Shown here one piece after another: positions 21,231-31,909 of a stretch of DNA of 64,000 nucleotides. Position 1 is the stretch's first letter, and each line of letters starts with the position of its first letter. The translations under genes were made by a program, and so were the position numbers. This DNA comes from Sphaerolaimus hirsutus (lineage: Eukaryota; Nematoda; Chromadorea; Monhysterida; Sphaerolaimidae): positions 24,259,927 to 24,323,926 of the forward strand of contig OZ038451.1 of NCBI GenBank assembly GCA_964036195.1, read 5' to 3'. The notes below the pieces were generated by a model, which saw nothing but the letters and a program-made list of their open reading frames with translations, searched no databases and was not told the DNA's origin.

Positions 21231-24200
21231 ATGCCTACAAAAGTCTTGTTGACCGGTGCATCTGGACTTTTGGGGCGGGCTGTCTTTGATCGGCTGATTT
21301 CGAGTGGTTACGAAGTGCGCGGCTGGGTCGGCAAACGAGTGAACAACCCCAGTTGGGAGTCTGTGGATTTGGCTGATAGCGATGCCGTTGCGGCTGCTTT
21401 GTTGCGGTTTGAGGTCTGTTTGTCTGCTGGGGGCAGAGTTGTTAGAATTACTGAACTTTTTTTAAAAAGTAAATGTAATTATTGATTTTTTACTCACCAA
21501 AAAGTATAGAAAATGTAAAATAATTTTTTTCTCGTACTCAAGCGTAAATGTGAGTAAAATACTTTTTTTTCCCATTAAAATGTAAAAGCGAGTACTTTTC
21601 CCCTGGAAAACGAAAAAACTACATTTTTACATGTGACAGTGAGTTTTACAGTGGAATGCACAATAGGTAGATGTCGTTTTTAGTGATTATTTAGTATTTT
21701 TTCGAAAAATGATATGATTTCGTCAAAATTTTCTTATTTTAGCATCAGAAAATTGTGATTTAGCAACAAAAAATACATTTTCTTTGTGCGCGTGTACTTT
21801 TAAAATGTACGCGTAAAAGTGAGTAAATTACCTTTGTAACGTATATGTAAATGTATTTACCGCGTACTCGAAATTTTTCGAGTAAATGTACGTACATTTT
21901 AACAACTGGCTGGGGGGTCCTGTGTTGGGGGGGGTCCGGTATTTTGGCCTGTCATGATTGCGGCACGCTGAAGCGATACCTCGAGTGAATTTCCGGTGGG
22001 ATAAATTTATTGAGCATATGTGGCGGTTAGCATTCCAAAAGTCTCAGGGGACTTGTGGGGTCTCGAGTAGGGTTCAAACGATATATCGTATCGAATATCG
22101 GATATCGACCAATTTTTAATATAGAATATCGAATATCGATATCTAAAATTTTGAAAAAATATCGAATATCGATATCGAAAATTTTGAAAAAATATCGAAA
22201 ATCGAACATTTTTTCGATATATCGAACCTATATTGTGTCCCAAAAAAGTTATCATTTTCATTTTGAGATATTTATGATTGCTCTGATGTGCTTGATCTGA
22301 TCTGAGAATTGTATTAGATGAGTAAAAGTACAGTACTTATAATGTCATTTTTGTTGGAGTGCTAAATTTGAAGCCAGAAAATGCTGATATTCTATTCTTT
22401 GCAACATGCCCTTAGCAATCAGGTTATCAGTATAAACTGTAATATCTACCAATTGTTATTTGTCTGATACACATTGATTCATCATGTTTTTTTTCTACAT
22501 GTTCTACTTTTGAGTGATGTAAACCTTGTTAAAATCACTTGTACCATTCACATTTAACTAAAGAGATGATTAACCATGCATGCAACCACATGAAAATACA
22601 ATATGTCACTTGAAATATGCCTTGCTATACCAAAAGCAAATCGCAATATCGAATATCGACCATTTTTTATATCGAATATCGAAAATCGATATCGAGGTTC
22701 CATATCGTATCGATATCGAATATCGAGTTTCAGAAAAAAATATATCGAATATCGATATCGAAAAGTCATATCGTTTGAACCCTAGTCTCGAGTTTTCCTC
22801 CGGGATTTAATTATACCTATTTTCTTTTTGAGAAATTTTCTGAAGGTGCCCCATTTTTCGGAATGCTAGTGATATTTATGGGCAACGCTCGCCACTGGAA
22901 ATTTGTGCCTGCTCTCTGGACATTTTTATTTGCAAATAATGGTATTGTGAATCGAAAACATTTGGTAGTGATGCGAAAAGCGCCATGATATCTGTGCCAA
23001 GCACCAAGGCGCCCATCACACCCCTACAACCAATGGGGCCATAGAAACCTTTCGCCAAGCGTTTTTGGGTCTTTTTGCTTTGATAGCGCCACGGCGCTTT
23101 TACATCACGAATCTTGGCTGACCTGAGTTGGCTTTAATTATGAGCCCCCAAAAATCCCTCCCGGCGATTTGCTCAGCCCAGCGCCACCGTGCACAGCGCG
23201 GCTATCCGCCGACCAGATGAAATCAAAGATGACGTCACTTTGGCACACAAAGTCAATGTCGGTGCGACACTGCAGCTGGCCGCGCACGCAGGTGGTCTGG
23301 CCGTTTTCAAAATCCAATAATATTGACAATAATATTCACGTGTGAGAAACGATGGCAAACCCTCGGCAAAAAGTGTTTAAATTTTCAATTGTTTTTTTTT
23401 ATCAAATGCTTCGAATTTTTTTTCGAATTTAGCCCTTGAAATACTTTCCACTTTTTTCAATAGCCCTACTTTTAACCCTACTCATACTATTTAGTTTACA
23501 ACGGACAATCAAAGCTGGTGAATCGGTTTTAAGCACATTTTTTTTTGCCGGAATAAAGGGTTTGTCAAATACTGCTGATGCAAGAATTATTCATTTGGTC
23601 ACAAGTCAAATTGTTCAAAACAGATTCATCAGTTTTGTAAGTTTCGGTTGTCAACTAGCGTGCGCACATTACACCTATCTATTTCAAATTGAATTTTCAT
23701 CTCGTGTTTTTGCATTATATATGCGTTTTCAACTAAAAATCCTGAAAACTTCCGAAAATACTTTTAGAATTGTCCAATTTTTGTCTGCCATCGTTACCCT
23801 GTGTCAATGATAACGCATAACATAACACCGCAGCCGCGCGCAACATTCCAATGATCTACATCAGCACCGATTATGTTTTCGACGGTAAGTCGCCACCTTA
23901 TACTGAGGACGATAGAACCAATCCAGTGAATGAGTATGGCTTGCAGAAAGTCCAGGGAGAGAAGGCTGTCCTGGAAACTGCCAAAGGTAGAGTGTGCTCT
24001 TTATTTGTTTATTGCTGATTTTTGGCATAGGAAATGTATATTGATCAAGAAATGTATATTGATCAAATTTGAAACAATATAGATTTCAATAAAAATATCA
24101 CTGAAAATAAAAAAATATATTTTTCCAGCATATTCTTGAGTAGTGATGGAAAAAGCGCCAGACTTTTGGCGCCAAGCGCTATGGCGCTTTTGTGACCCAC

Positions 24201-25787
24201 AGCGCCAAGCGCCAATGGCGCCAGAGCAAAATAGCGCCAAGCGCCAAAAGCGCCATGGCGCTTTTCCATCTCTATTCCTGAGAGATTCAGTTATATTTCC
24301 TTTTTTAAATATATTTTTGAAAATATCAGAAAACCTCCCAGAAATATAAATAATATTGATAACTTGTCCAGGTTTTTCAATAGAGATTTTCTTATATTTT
24401 CTTTTTGATAGATTTTTTAAGATTATATTTATCTCATTACATTTTCCGAAAATCACCAGTTTTTTTTAGCCAATCACAATACAAGAAACTTTTCTTTTCA
24501 GAAAATGGGATCATACTTCGCGTGCCCATAATGTATGGCAAATGTGAATATCTGGGCGAGGGTGCAGTCGACGAGGTGGCCAAGAATATCCTCGCCGCAC
24601 CAAAGGGCGCACCATTGAAATTGGATCACTACCACAGAAGGTACCCACTGAACACTGCCGATGCCGCGGCTACCCTGTACCTTCTTTTAGACGCCAGGAT
24701 GAAGGTTGAGTTATTTCAGCTGGCAAATACGTGATGCCTTGTTCCGGCTAGTCACAAATGCCAGTATTTATCCATGTGTTCACCTGGACTGAAATCTCAA
24801 AAAATTAGAGGATGCATAAAAGTCATAAATTTCGAATTTCAACTGCTTACGGATGTGTATTTGTAAAAAATTTCGTTGTTGTTTTACACTTTGTGTGCAT
24901 GTATTTCGTTTGCATTTTACCCGAGTATTAAGGATGTAAATTTTTTTTCCACGCACAGAAAGGTTCCGCTGGTGTGGTAGGTATTTACCACTGGGCCGGT
25001 GATGAGTGCCTTACAAAATATGACATGGCCGTGCAAATAGCAAAGGTAGTTTTTCAATACCCCCCCCCCCTCCCGTCGTAATGGACCGGGGGCCGCAAGT
25101 GGAGAAGTGAGAAGTAAAATGGCAAAAGCGAAATGAATTGAGAAGTGAAATTGCACAAACAAAGAGAAATTATTGTGTATTTTTTTTACTTCGCTTTTGC
25201 CATTTTATTTCTCACTTCTCCACTTGCGGAACTGACACCAGTTCACTGGTCGCTAAACTTACTACTCATTTACTTGACTTGACACTTTTCATGTACCTTG
25301 CAACATTAGTCAGTGTTTTTGCCACTTCATGGCGGCCCAGATACTAGTTTGTACACGTCTGTCATCTGGTCTGTGTCAACTGAGATTTCGGCTTCACGTG
25401 TAAAAGCGCAATGTACCAACGCACCTCACGCGATATTTTTTCAACATTGCCGCATGTGCATTTGGAGATCCCCCTGCGACACGTGAACCCCAAATCTGAG
25501 TTGACACAGACCAGTTGACACACATGTGTCAACTAGTGTGTGGGCCGCAATAAAGTGCATTGGCACCAGTGCGACTGCGCAATGCACGTTTGCGTTACTC
25601 GCAGGCTTTTAAACTGCCACATAACCACTTTGTGCCAAATGAGAATGCACCCAAAGATGGCGCGGCAGCGACACGCCCATTTGATTGCAGGATGGGTTGC
25701 AAAAAAATGGTGGACCTGGGTGCAAAGAATGAACTGCCATTTTTGGATTGTATACAGAGAGATTGGAAGGGGATGATTGTGGGATGA
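21231..25787 (+). CDS. MAT2B: Methionine adenosyltransferase 2 regulatory subunit beta (MAT2B)
   Basis: A short-chain-dehydrogenase-like protein that binds NADP and the MAT2A catalytic subunit, tuning S-adenosylmethionine synthesis. Six exons join in phase to 307 residues: 21231-21413, 23177-23291, 23834-23986, 24502-24704, 24959-25045, 25605-25787. Visible are the Rossmann start [13 protein letters not shown] (residues 5-17), [19 protein letters not shown], the Tyr-xxx-Lys pair in [19 protein letters not shown], and [17 protein letters not shown] near the C-terminus. It is slightly shorter than human MAT2B (334). Intron 1 contains a 717-bp hAT-like element and intron 5 contains two MITEs, the second ending about 55 bp before the last exon. 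SHPK ends tail-to-tail 160 bp away. Confidence 0.95.
22068..22784. mobile_element. hAT-like element with (ATATCG)n arms, MAT2B intron 1
   Basis: Exact duplications GTCTCGAG at 22060-22067 and 22785-22792. Ends TAGGGTTCAAACGATATATCG and ATATCGTTTGAACCCTA. Each arm is a run of ATCGAATATCGAT-type units. It shares its terminus with the GGGACC and CCCGAT elements but not its arm sequence. Confidence 0.9.
22970..23108. repeat. Degenerate family D element, MAT2B intron 1
   Basis: Left GTGATGCGAAAAGCGCCATG and right GCGCCACGGCGCTTTTACATCAC are an imperfect pair of family D ends; the middle is eroded. Confidence 0.5.
24141..24274. mobile_element. hAT-like family D, short copy, MAT2B intron 3
   Basis: Ends TAGTGATGGAAAAAGCGCC and GGCGCTTTTCCATCTCTA. 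Flanks TTCTTGAG and TTCCTGAG match at 7 of 8 positions. Confidence 0.8.
25088..25236. repeat. Introner family I-1, reverse-oriented copy, MAT2B intron 5
   Basis: GCCGCAAGTGGAGAAGTGAG at left and CTTCTCCACTTGCGGAACTG at right, with AAAATGGCAAAAGCGAA arms. Its orientation is opposite to MAT2B, so it does not define the intron. Confidence 0.7.
25331..25549. repeat. MITE family A, copy 2, MAT2B intron 5
   Basis: Starts GGCGGCCCAGATACTAG and ends GTCAACTAGTGTGTGGGCCGC. The arms TGTGTCAACTGAGATTTCGG and CCAAATCTGAGTTGACACAG are inverted. Confidence 0.75.
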
Positions 25788-25947
25788 TTTCACACATTTG
25801 CATTGATGAAACATTCTTTGTGGTGGGTTTTTTTGTGATATTTGCTGCTGAGATATTGATGTCTGTCAACATTGGTACTTTATGTCCCAAGCGCAGAAAT
25901 TGAATTTATTTGACTACTATCAAATCATCCACATTCAAATTTCATCA

Positions 25948-28500
25948 TCATTTCACTTTGCCACGTTCACAATGGAATAAAGCAACTCCAGTGGCAGAGG
26001 CATTTTGAAAATTCACCTGCTCAACATTAAAGTTTTCAAAACATCTCTTGATGGTTTCATTGAAACCAGGCTGGCATGCTTGACCACAGAGTTTAATATT
26101 AGAAATCCCAGCTTCATGCAAAACATTGCTTGGCATCATGTTCAGAAGGTTCAAAATGATACCCTCAACAAGTGAATGTACAATCTGAGAGTTTGTCTGA
26201 CTTTTCCATATCATCAGTTGATGGTTGTCAGTGGGGAACTTACCAATTTCAAGTTAAAATTTTCTGGGGTGATGTTGCTAATTGATGCTGTTGCAGTAGG
26301 GTTATGTCTCTCCCCAAACAATGTTGGAATAATGTGCATCTTCAATTGTGGGTTTTGCGCATTGTCATTTGATGTAAGTGAATCATTGATTACCTGCCAC
26401 ACATCACACATAGGCACAGTCTGATTTGTAATCTGACCACAGGTGTCTTGAAGAAACTGAGAATAGGCATACAGATGGTATATTGATAGATGTAAAAATT
26501 TTCCTCCATGATAAAATTGGTTTTTGTTCACCTGTGCAAACGCAGCTAGCACATTGCCTCCATTGAGCGAGGCCGCAACTGAAATTGACTTTCCATTCAA
26601 ATATGACCATGTTTGAACTGAATGGTTGTTGTCACATTTTGGGGCACTTTGCGCTGTTGCAAAAGCCAGTATTGATGATGTGCCAATGTTCAGCACTGCA
26701 ATTCAGGGGGCATGCGTCGTCAATGCGGCGAGTTTGAAAGGCATGGAAATCATCAGTGAATCGAATACTGACCTGCAGATCCGGGTTGATCTGCTCTAAA
26801 GAACGAGGCCTGAAAATCTCCCCAAGCCGGGTACAATTTTGCATCACATGGAATGCTATATTTGTTCCCACCAACAGTTCCAACGGATTGATTCAGTGGG
26901 ACTATTGTTGGCAAATTGAGACCTGGGGCCAGTTCCGCAAAATTGAGAAGTGAAATGGCAAAGGCGAAATAAAAGTGCGAAGTGAAACCGCAAGTGAATT
27001 GGCAAAAGCGAAGTAAAAAAATAAAAATACAAAGTAATTTCTCTTCGCTTTTGCCATTACACTTGCCATCTCACTTTGCCTTTGCGCTTTTACTTCGCCT
27101 TTGCCATTTCACTTCTCATTTTGCAGAACTGGCACCTGATGGAAAACCCAGTTCAGCAAGCCTGTGAATTTGTACGAATAGTCGAGTAGGTAGTACCAAA
27201 ATCATCACAGATGCGTTTTCATAATAACCCACTCAGCAGTCTGCCATTTTTCGGTAGTTACATCAAAGAAACCCCAACCATTTGCATTTTGAGCTGACAT
27301 AAATGCCACCTTTGCGCCAGAAATAGTGAACAAAAACAAATCCATTATAGTGCCACAACAGTCAAATTTCTTCAAATCAGGCAATAGGCTGTGCTTCTGT
27401 AACCAGAATACTGTTGAAATGCCAAAGCCAGTGCTCATGCGCCTGTGCAGAAATGTTAAACTTAAGTAAAGTAACGAAAGGAACATCTATTTATACACCG
27501 TATTTGCTTGAATAACTCCTCCCTCTTAGACGTGCGAGGATAAAATAATTCCCCCCTTAACGCATATGATCAATTTGTTTTGTACAATTTGAACAAATTT
27601 TGTTATTTTGTGAATAAAGCATATCTTGATAGAAACATTCTTGGAAATTTTGACGAAATAACAATTAATCCCCTTGAATAATTCCCCCTCGAAAAGTTCC
27701 TCCCACGAAAAATCTGACGAAATCATAATGCTCCATGGGAATTATTCGAGCAAATACTAAATTTAGGTAGCTAGAGGGCGAATAGCACAGAACCCACAGC
27801 GCGCATCGTAGATGCTCTAGTTTTCAGCCGAAATTTTGGAAACTGATGAATCTGTCATCAACACATTCGATTTTACGATTCCTTCTAATCGGTATCATTT
27901 TCGATCGCTGTCGACAGTATTCCGGTAAACTCATTCAAATTCAAATGGTATGTTTTCAAAGCTGATTAATCAAATTTCCGAAATTTTGGCCGCAAACTGG
28001 TGTCATGGGGTCATCGTCACTCACTGGTGTGACTTCACCGACAGTTCACTCAAAAGCACTTCCTCACATCTTTTATCCATCCATGTGACAAGGTCAGTGC
28101 AATGTTCGATTGGTTCACTACCTGTTTTGTGGAACAGATGTCACAGACTGTGAATGCTTTGGTATCAATGAATGCCAAAAATGACAGATACGTAACTGTT
28201 CCACAGGACAATGCCATGCATCTGGCCGGTGACGGCGACCTTTGTCACGCTCTGCATGTGCTGGCTGTCTACGCTGCCGAGACAATTCCCAATTGCATCC
28301 ATGATCAGGGGGACGCTCTGCTCATGGTGCCCATCTGGCAAGCCGCCAACAAGTGCATTGTGTGCCGCGTGGCTCTCGCACAGAATCGTACGAGTTTCAG
28401 CGTCCACGACAGCGCACTTCACATGCGTTGTGCCGATGTCAAGCCCCAGTACTGAAAGTGGAATGGACGGAACACTCAACACAAGGCGGGTAATACCCAC
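25948..28500 (-). CDS. SHPK: Sedoheptulokinase (SHPK / CARKL)
   Basis: A FGGY-family kinase that phosphorylates sedoheptulose to sedoheptulose 7-phosphate for the pentose phosphate pathway. Eight exons, read right to left, join in phase to 470 residues (human 478): 28197-28500, 28025-28121, 27233-27442, 27136-27161, 26773-26922, 26532-26695, 26244-26456, 25948-26196. Exon 1 carries the phosphate loop LGLDIGTTHVKCAVVD and VTGQMHGIVLW. Later exons carry LVTWMDKRC, GFGISTVFWLQKH, AWGDFQAS, VLNIGTSS, VAASLNGGNVLAAF and IIPTLFGERH. Exon 4 is only 26 nt and encodes LAELGFPS. The intron after it (26923-27135) is exactly one family I-1 element. The start is the ATG giving nine or more residues before the conserved GLDIGTT strand; a later start is possible. 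Confidence 0.93.
26923..27135 (-). mobile_element. Introner (family I-1) constituting SHPK intron 4
   Basis: Read on the minus strand the intron starts GTGCCAGTTCTGCAAAATG and ends TTGCGGAACTGGCCCCAG. These are the two inverted ends of a family I-1 element, with the GAAGTGAAATGGCAAA arms between. Upstream exon ...GFPS(G) and downstream (G)LNLPTIVP join in phase 1 and match the SHPK family without gap. The intron therefore holds nothing but the element. Confidence 0.82.
27498..27759. repeat. TA-flanked MITE family B, copy in SHPK intron 2
   Basis: ACCGTATTTGCTTGAATAACTCC on the left faces GGGAATTATTCGAGCAAATAC on the right, with CCCCTTGAATAATTCCCCC-type arms. The right end is diverged. Confidence 0.55.
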
Positions 28501-28535
28501 TACCGCGCATCGCCCCCCCCCCCTTAAAAAGCCAC

Positions 28536-29122
28536 TACCGTATTCCCTCGAAATAACCCCCTCAAAATGAATTTATAACCCCCCCCCCCTTGGGCCAGTT
28601 CCGCAAAATGAGAAGTGGGAAGTGAAATGGCAAAGGCGAAGTAAAAGCGTAAAAGCGAAGTGAAACAGCAAGTGAATTGGCAAAAACGGAGTGAAAAAAG
28701 AAAAAGTTTCCTTTTGTCATTTCACTTGCCGTTTCACTTCGAATTTGCGCTTTTACTTCGCTTTTGCCATTTCACTTCTCACTTTGCGGAACTGGCACCT
28801 GGAAATACCCCCCCCCCCCCCAATTGAGTGTACAGAGGACGTAGATGACAGAAGCTGCGATTTGTGATCCGGGAAGTGCAGAACACACGTTAAAAACGAT
28901 GTCTGTGTTATGTTAGAACATGGTTTATATCATCTACATACATATAAACAATAGACCCTTATACATGGTGCTTATTGTTGAAATTTCTACGTCGACATAC
29001 GTTACAAACAACAAATGAGTACCGTGAGTTCCAAATAAATTTTGCCGAAAAAATAAGCACCCCCCTCAAAATTATCACTCTCAAACTATCATCCCCGGGG
29101 GGTATTTCGAGGAAATACAGTA
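28536..29122. repeat. TA-flanked MITE family B carrying an introner-family insertion
   Basis: Starts TACCGTATTCCCTCGAAATAAC and ends GGGGTATTTCGAGGAAATACAGTA. A family I-1 element sits inside at about 28592-28800 (CTTGGGCCAGTTCCGC ... GCGGAACTGGCACCTGG), in the orientation that would be spliceable on the minus strand upstream of the SHPK start. It could be a leader intron, but nothing tests that. Confidence 0.6.
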
Positions 29123-29471
29123 TTTATTTACACCGGTGACCGTTGGCCCGCGGAAAACGTGAACCGTACTTCAACTCAATGCACGTGAACACTTCTCGAG
29201 TATTTTCCGTCGAATAATAGCAAAAAGTAGAAGCACCGAACCCCTAATTTACGCCCCCGGTATCAGCATTTAGTTTCGCCATACCTGCGCTACGCTCGAA
29301 TGCCTCCATCAGTGAACGCAGGCACTGTAAAACCCGTCAAGCCTGTAAAATGTAAACCCATGTAAAGGGGGTCGGATAACCCCACTCCAAACCGCCCAGC
29401 TATCTACCTATCTATCTATCCCAGATGCAATTTTTTTGTTACCTTCCCGTGAACACCCCCCCACGCAAATT

Positions 29472-29856
29472 GGGGGTGCACTGATACGCACATCTGCCTG
29501 TTACGCACATTTGCCCGTTTTTTTTACTTGACACTTTTTCAAGTGATTTTCAGATATGAGTGAAGTGAAAAACGTTGCGCAATGACATTAGTGATCTTTT
29601 TTCACTTCACTCATACCTGAAAATCACTTGAAAATGTGTCAAGTGAAAAACAGTGAAAAATGGCTATTTTTCACTGTTTTTTTTTACTTGACACATTTTC
29701 AAGTGATTTTCAGATGAGTGAAGTGAAAAAAGTTGACTAATGACATTGCGCAACTTCTTTTCACTTCACTTACATCTGAAAATCACTTGAAAAAGTGTCA
29801 AGTAAAAAAACGGGCAAATGTGCGTAACGGGCAGATGTGCGTATCAGGCCTGCCCC
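29472..29856. mobile_element. hAT-like MITE family C, copy 3
   Basis: Ends GGGGGTGCACTGATACGCACA and TGTGCGTATCAGGCCTGCCCC. Flanks ACGCAAATT and ACGCAAACT differ at one position, consistent with an aged target duplication. Confidence 0.82.
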
Positions 29857-29865
29857 ACGCAAACT

Positions 29866-30766
29866 ACCTAGCTATCTTGAGCACTTTTGAGCAATTTTAC
29901 CCTAATTTTCACCCATAATCGCTAATTTTCATACTTTTCCACCTTCAAAATCACCAGGTTGTGTTTTATTGCCTATTTTCTGTATGCCTTGTATAATTAA
30001 ATGTGTTCCGGTTCTACATGCGTGATGGGTTTACATGCGTTATGGCACAGGCCCCTGTAAAACATGTCAACCAGTACACGGTACTTTCACGTGTGGTCAA
30101 CGGGAAGAGCGATTTTCATGTAAATTAGTTGGGGCCTGGGTACAGTAGAATACTTGTGTAATTTAAACAAAGCACTATAGTAATCTTGTATTTTATCTAT
30201 TTTACATAGAATACCTGCTTGTACATCATATTTTAGTAGATAGCAAACTGTGAGCTTCCCCTCGATAAGCGAATTTGTTGGCTAGTTAATTACCGTTGTC
30301 AACGGTAACAATACAATTGATACAAGTTGTAATGAGATAAAAATTTCATTTGGTTCGATAGATTAATAAATAATAATCACAAAAATTTACCACGGAATTT
30401 GAAAGGCTGGATCAATAGATAAAAATGTGCATCCGCATATTTATATTTATATAGGTATAAGGAACAAAATTTTCCATATTTTTTTACAACAAATAATGAA
30501 AATGCAGTCAAATTGAATGCAACATGACAAGCCGAGGGACTAGTTCAGTGAGTTAATTGAACTCTTCCTGAAAGAAATAACGTAAAAATCGCAGTAAATA
30601 AAATGAATAATATGGCAACGGATTCAAAAGAAATCAACCCAAAATAAGTAAAGGGATCACAAGCACTCATCAAGTCAACAATGCATTCATTTCTATGGAT
30701 ACTGAAACAAATCTTAATGTACGGCGGCAGACTGTAAAGTGACTAAAAATAATCACATGCTAATTT
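29866..30766. other. Spacer without recognised genes
   Basis: AT-rich sequence; I see no exon, RNA gene or intact element. Confidence 0.4.
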
Positions 30767-30834
30767 CTAATCACCCTGAGACGGTTTGGGCGTGCTGTCC
30801 GTGCGGGTCACGCTGAGAATATGTGCCGCGTCGG
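30767..30834 (-). CDS. Candidate terminal exon, gene unknown
   Basis: On the minus strand an acceptor (AAATTTGCAG) opens a frame with strongly GC-ended codons, DAAHILSVTRTDSTPKPSQGD, ending in TAG at 30767-30769. It lies 1.1 kb beyond the inferred PPIP5K stop. It may be an alternative last exon of PPIP5K or part of another gene. A further minus-strand open frame at about 31073-31160 (SASHDLFIIIVFDNFL) might belong with it, but the phases do not obviously join. Confidence 0.3.
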
Positions 30835-30850
30835 CTGCAAATTTGTATAT

Positions 30851-31031
30851 ATACCGTATTTCTTCTAATAGAAGAGCGCCGTTCTATTTTTTCGTCAACT
30901 TTTTTACCTGCCGTTCTATTAGAGGTGCCTTTCTATTGTTTTCGTGCGCGCAAAAGCGTGCTAAAACCAGCCGTTCTATTGGAGGTGCCGTTCTATTGGA
31001 GGTATGCCGTTATATTAAAGAAATACGGTAT
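30851..31031. repeat. TACCGTATTTCTTCTAATAGAAG inverted repeat
   Basis: Left TACCGTATTTCTTCTAATAG faces TTATATTAAAGAAATACGGTA, with repeated CCGTTCTATTGGAGGTG-type units between. It looks like a separate family with the same CCGTATTTC tip as family B. Confidence 0.55.
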
Positions 31032-31167
31032 TGCGTTGATTTAAAAATGCACTGAACACATTGCGGAATCCATCAGGCCCGGATGGTGAGTTCATATCTA
31101 TCAAAAAGTTGTCAAAAACGATGATAATGAACAGATCGTGTGACGCGGACATGCCCCCAGTCAGGGG

Positions 31168-31579
31168 TACCGTATATCCTTGAATAAGACCCCAGGGGCG
31201 TTATTATTTCGTCAGAGGTTTTGGAGGGGGGAGTTATTCAAGGGGGGGGGTACTATTCAAGGGGGGGAGTTATTTTTTCCTCAGAACTTCCAGGAAAACT
31301 TTCACTTTATTCATTGTTTGTATGCATTCCATCAACACATGTAATGCAGAAAATGACCAGTTCAACAAGAACAAAAACAACGTATCCATCCTAAAATTCG
31401 TGTTCATCGGCGTCTGAATCATTCAAATACACATTGTCGTTTTACCCAGATGGGGGACTTATTCAAGAGGGGGGAGTTATTCAAGGGGGGCGTTATTTTT
31501 TCCTCACCTGGCCAACAGGGGGGTGTTATTCAAGGGGGGGTATTATTTAAGGGGGGGTCTTATTCAAGGATATACGGTA
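31168..31579. repeat. TA-flanked MITE family B, copy downstream of PPIP5K
   Basis: Starts TACCGTATATCCTTGAATAAG and ends CTTATTCAAGGATATACGGTA. Arms are GGGGGGAGTTATTCAAG repeats around a unique centre. Confidence 0.7.
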
Positions 31580-31909
31580 TTCTAGATTTTCACCTTCCGG
31601 GGGGTGGATAGATAGATGGGCGGTTGAGGGGGGGGGGAATCGTCGCAGATGGACGGACCTTGTTTCACCAACTTTTGGCAATGAAAGGTTATGCACATTT
31701 ATTCAACTGTCATCTATTCGACCCTCCGGGGTTGGATAGATAGATAGCTGGGCGGTTTGGGGGGGGGGGGGTAACCCCTCTTTCCTACCCCTGTCCCCGG
31801 GGCATCGCACCACTTTCTGCGTCAAGATGCCAACTGATTTTTACAAGGCACAAACAGTGCCAACATTGCGACTGTTTTGGCATCACTGGAAGACAAGACA
31901 GACAAACGA

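Noticed and set aside
22007-22810. Tyr/Ile/Arg-rich frames on both strands
   Set aside because: Translations of ATATCG repeats inside a hAT-like element.
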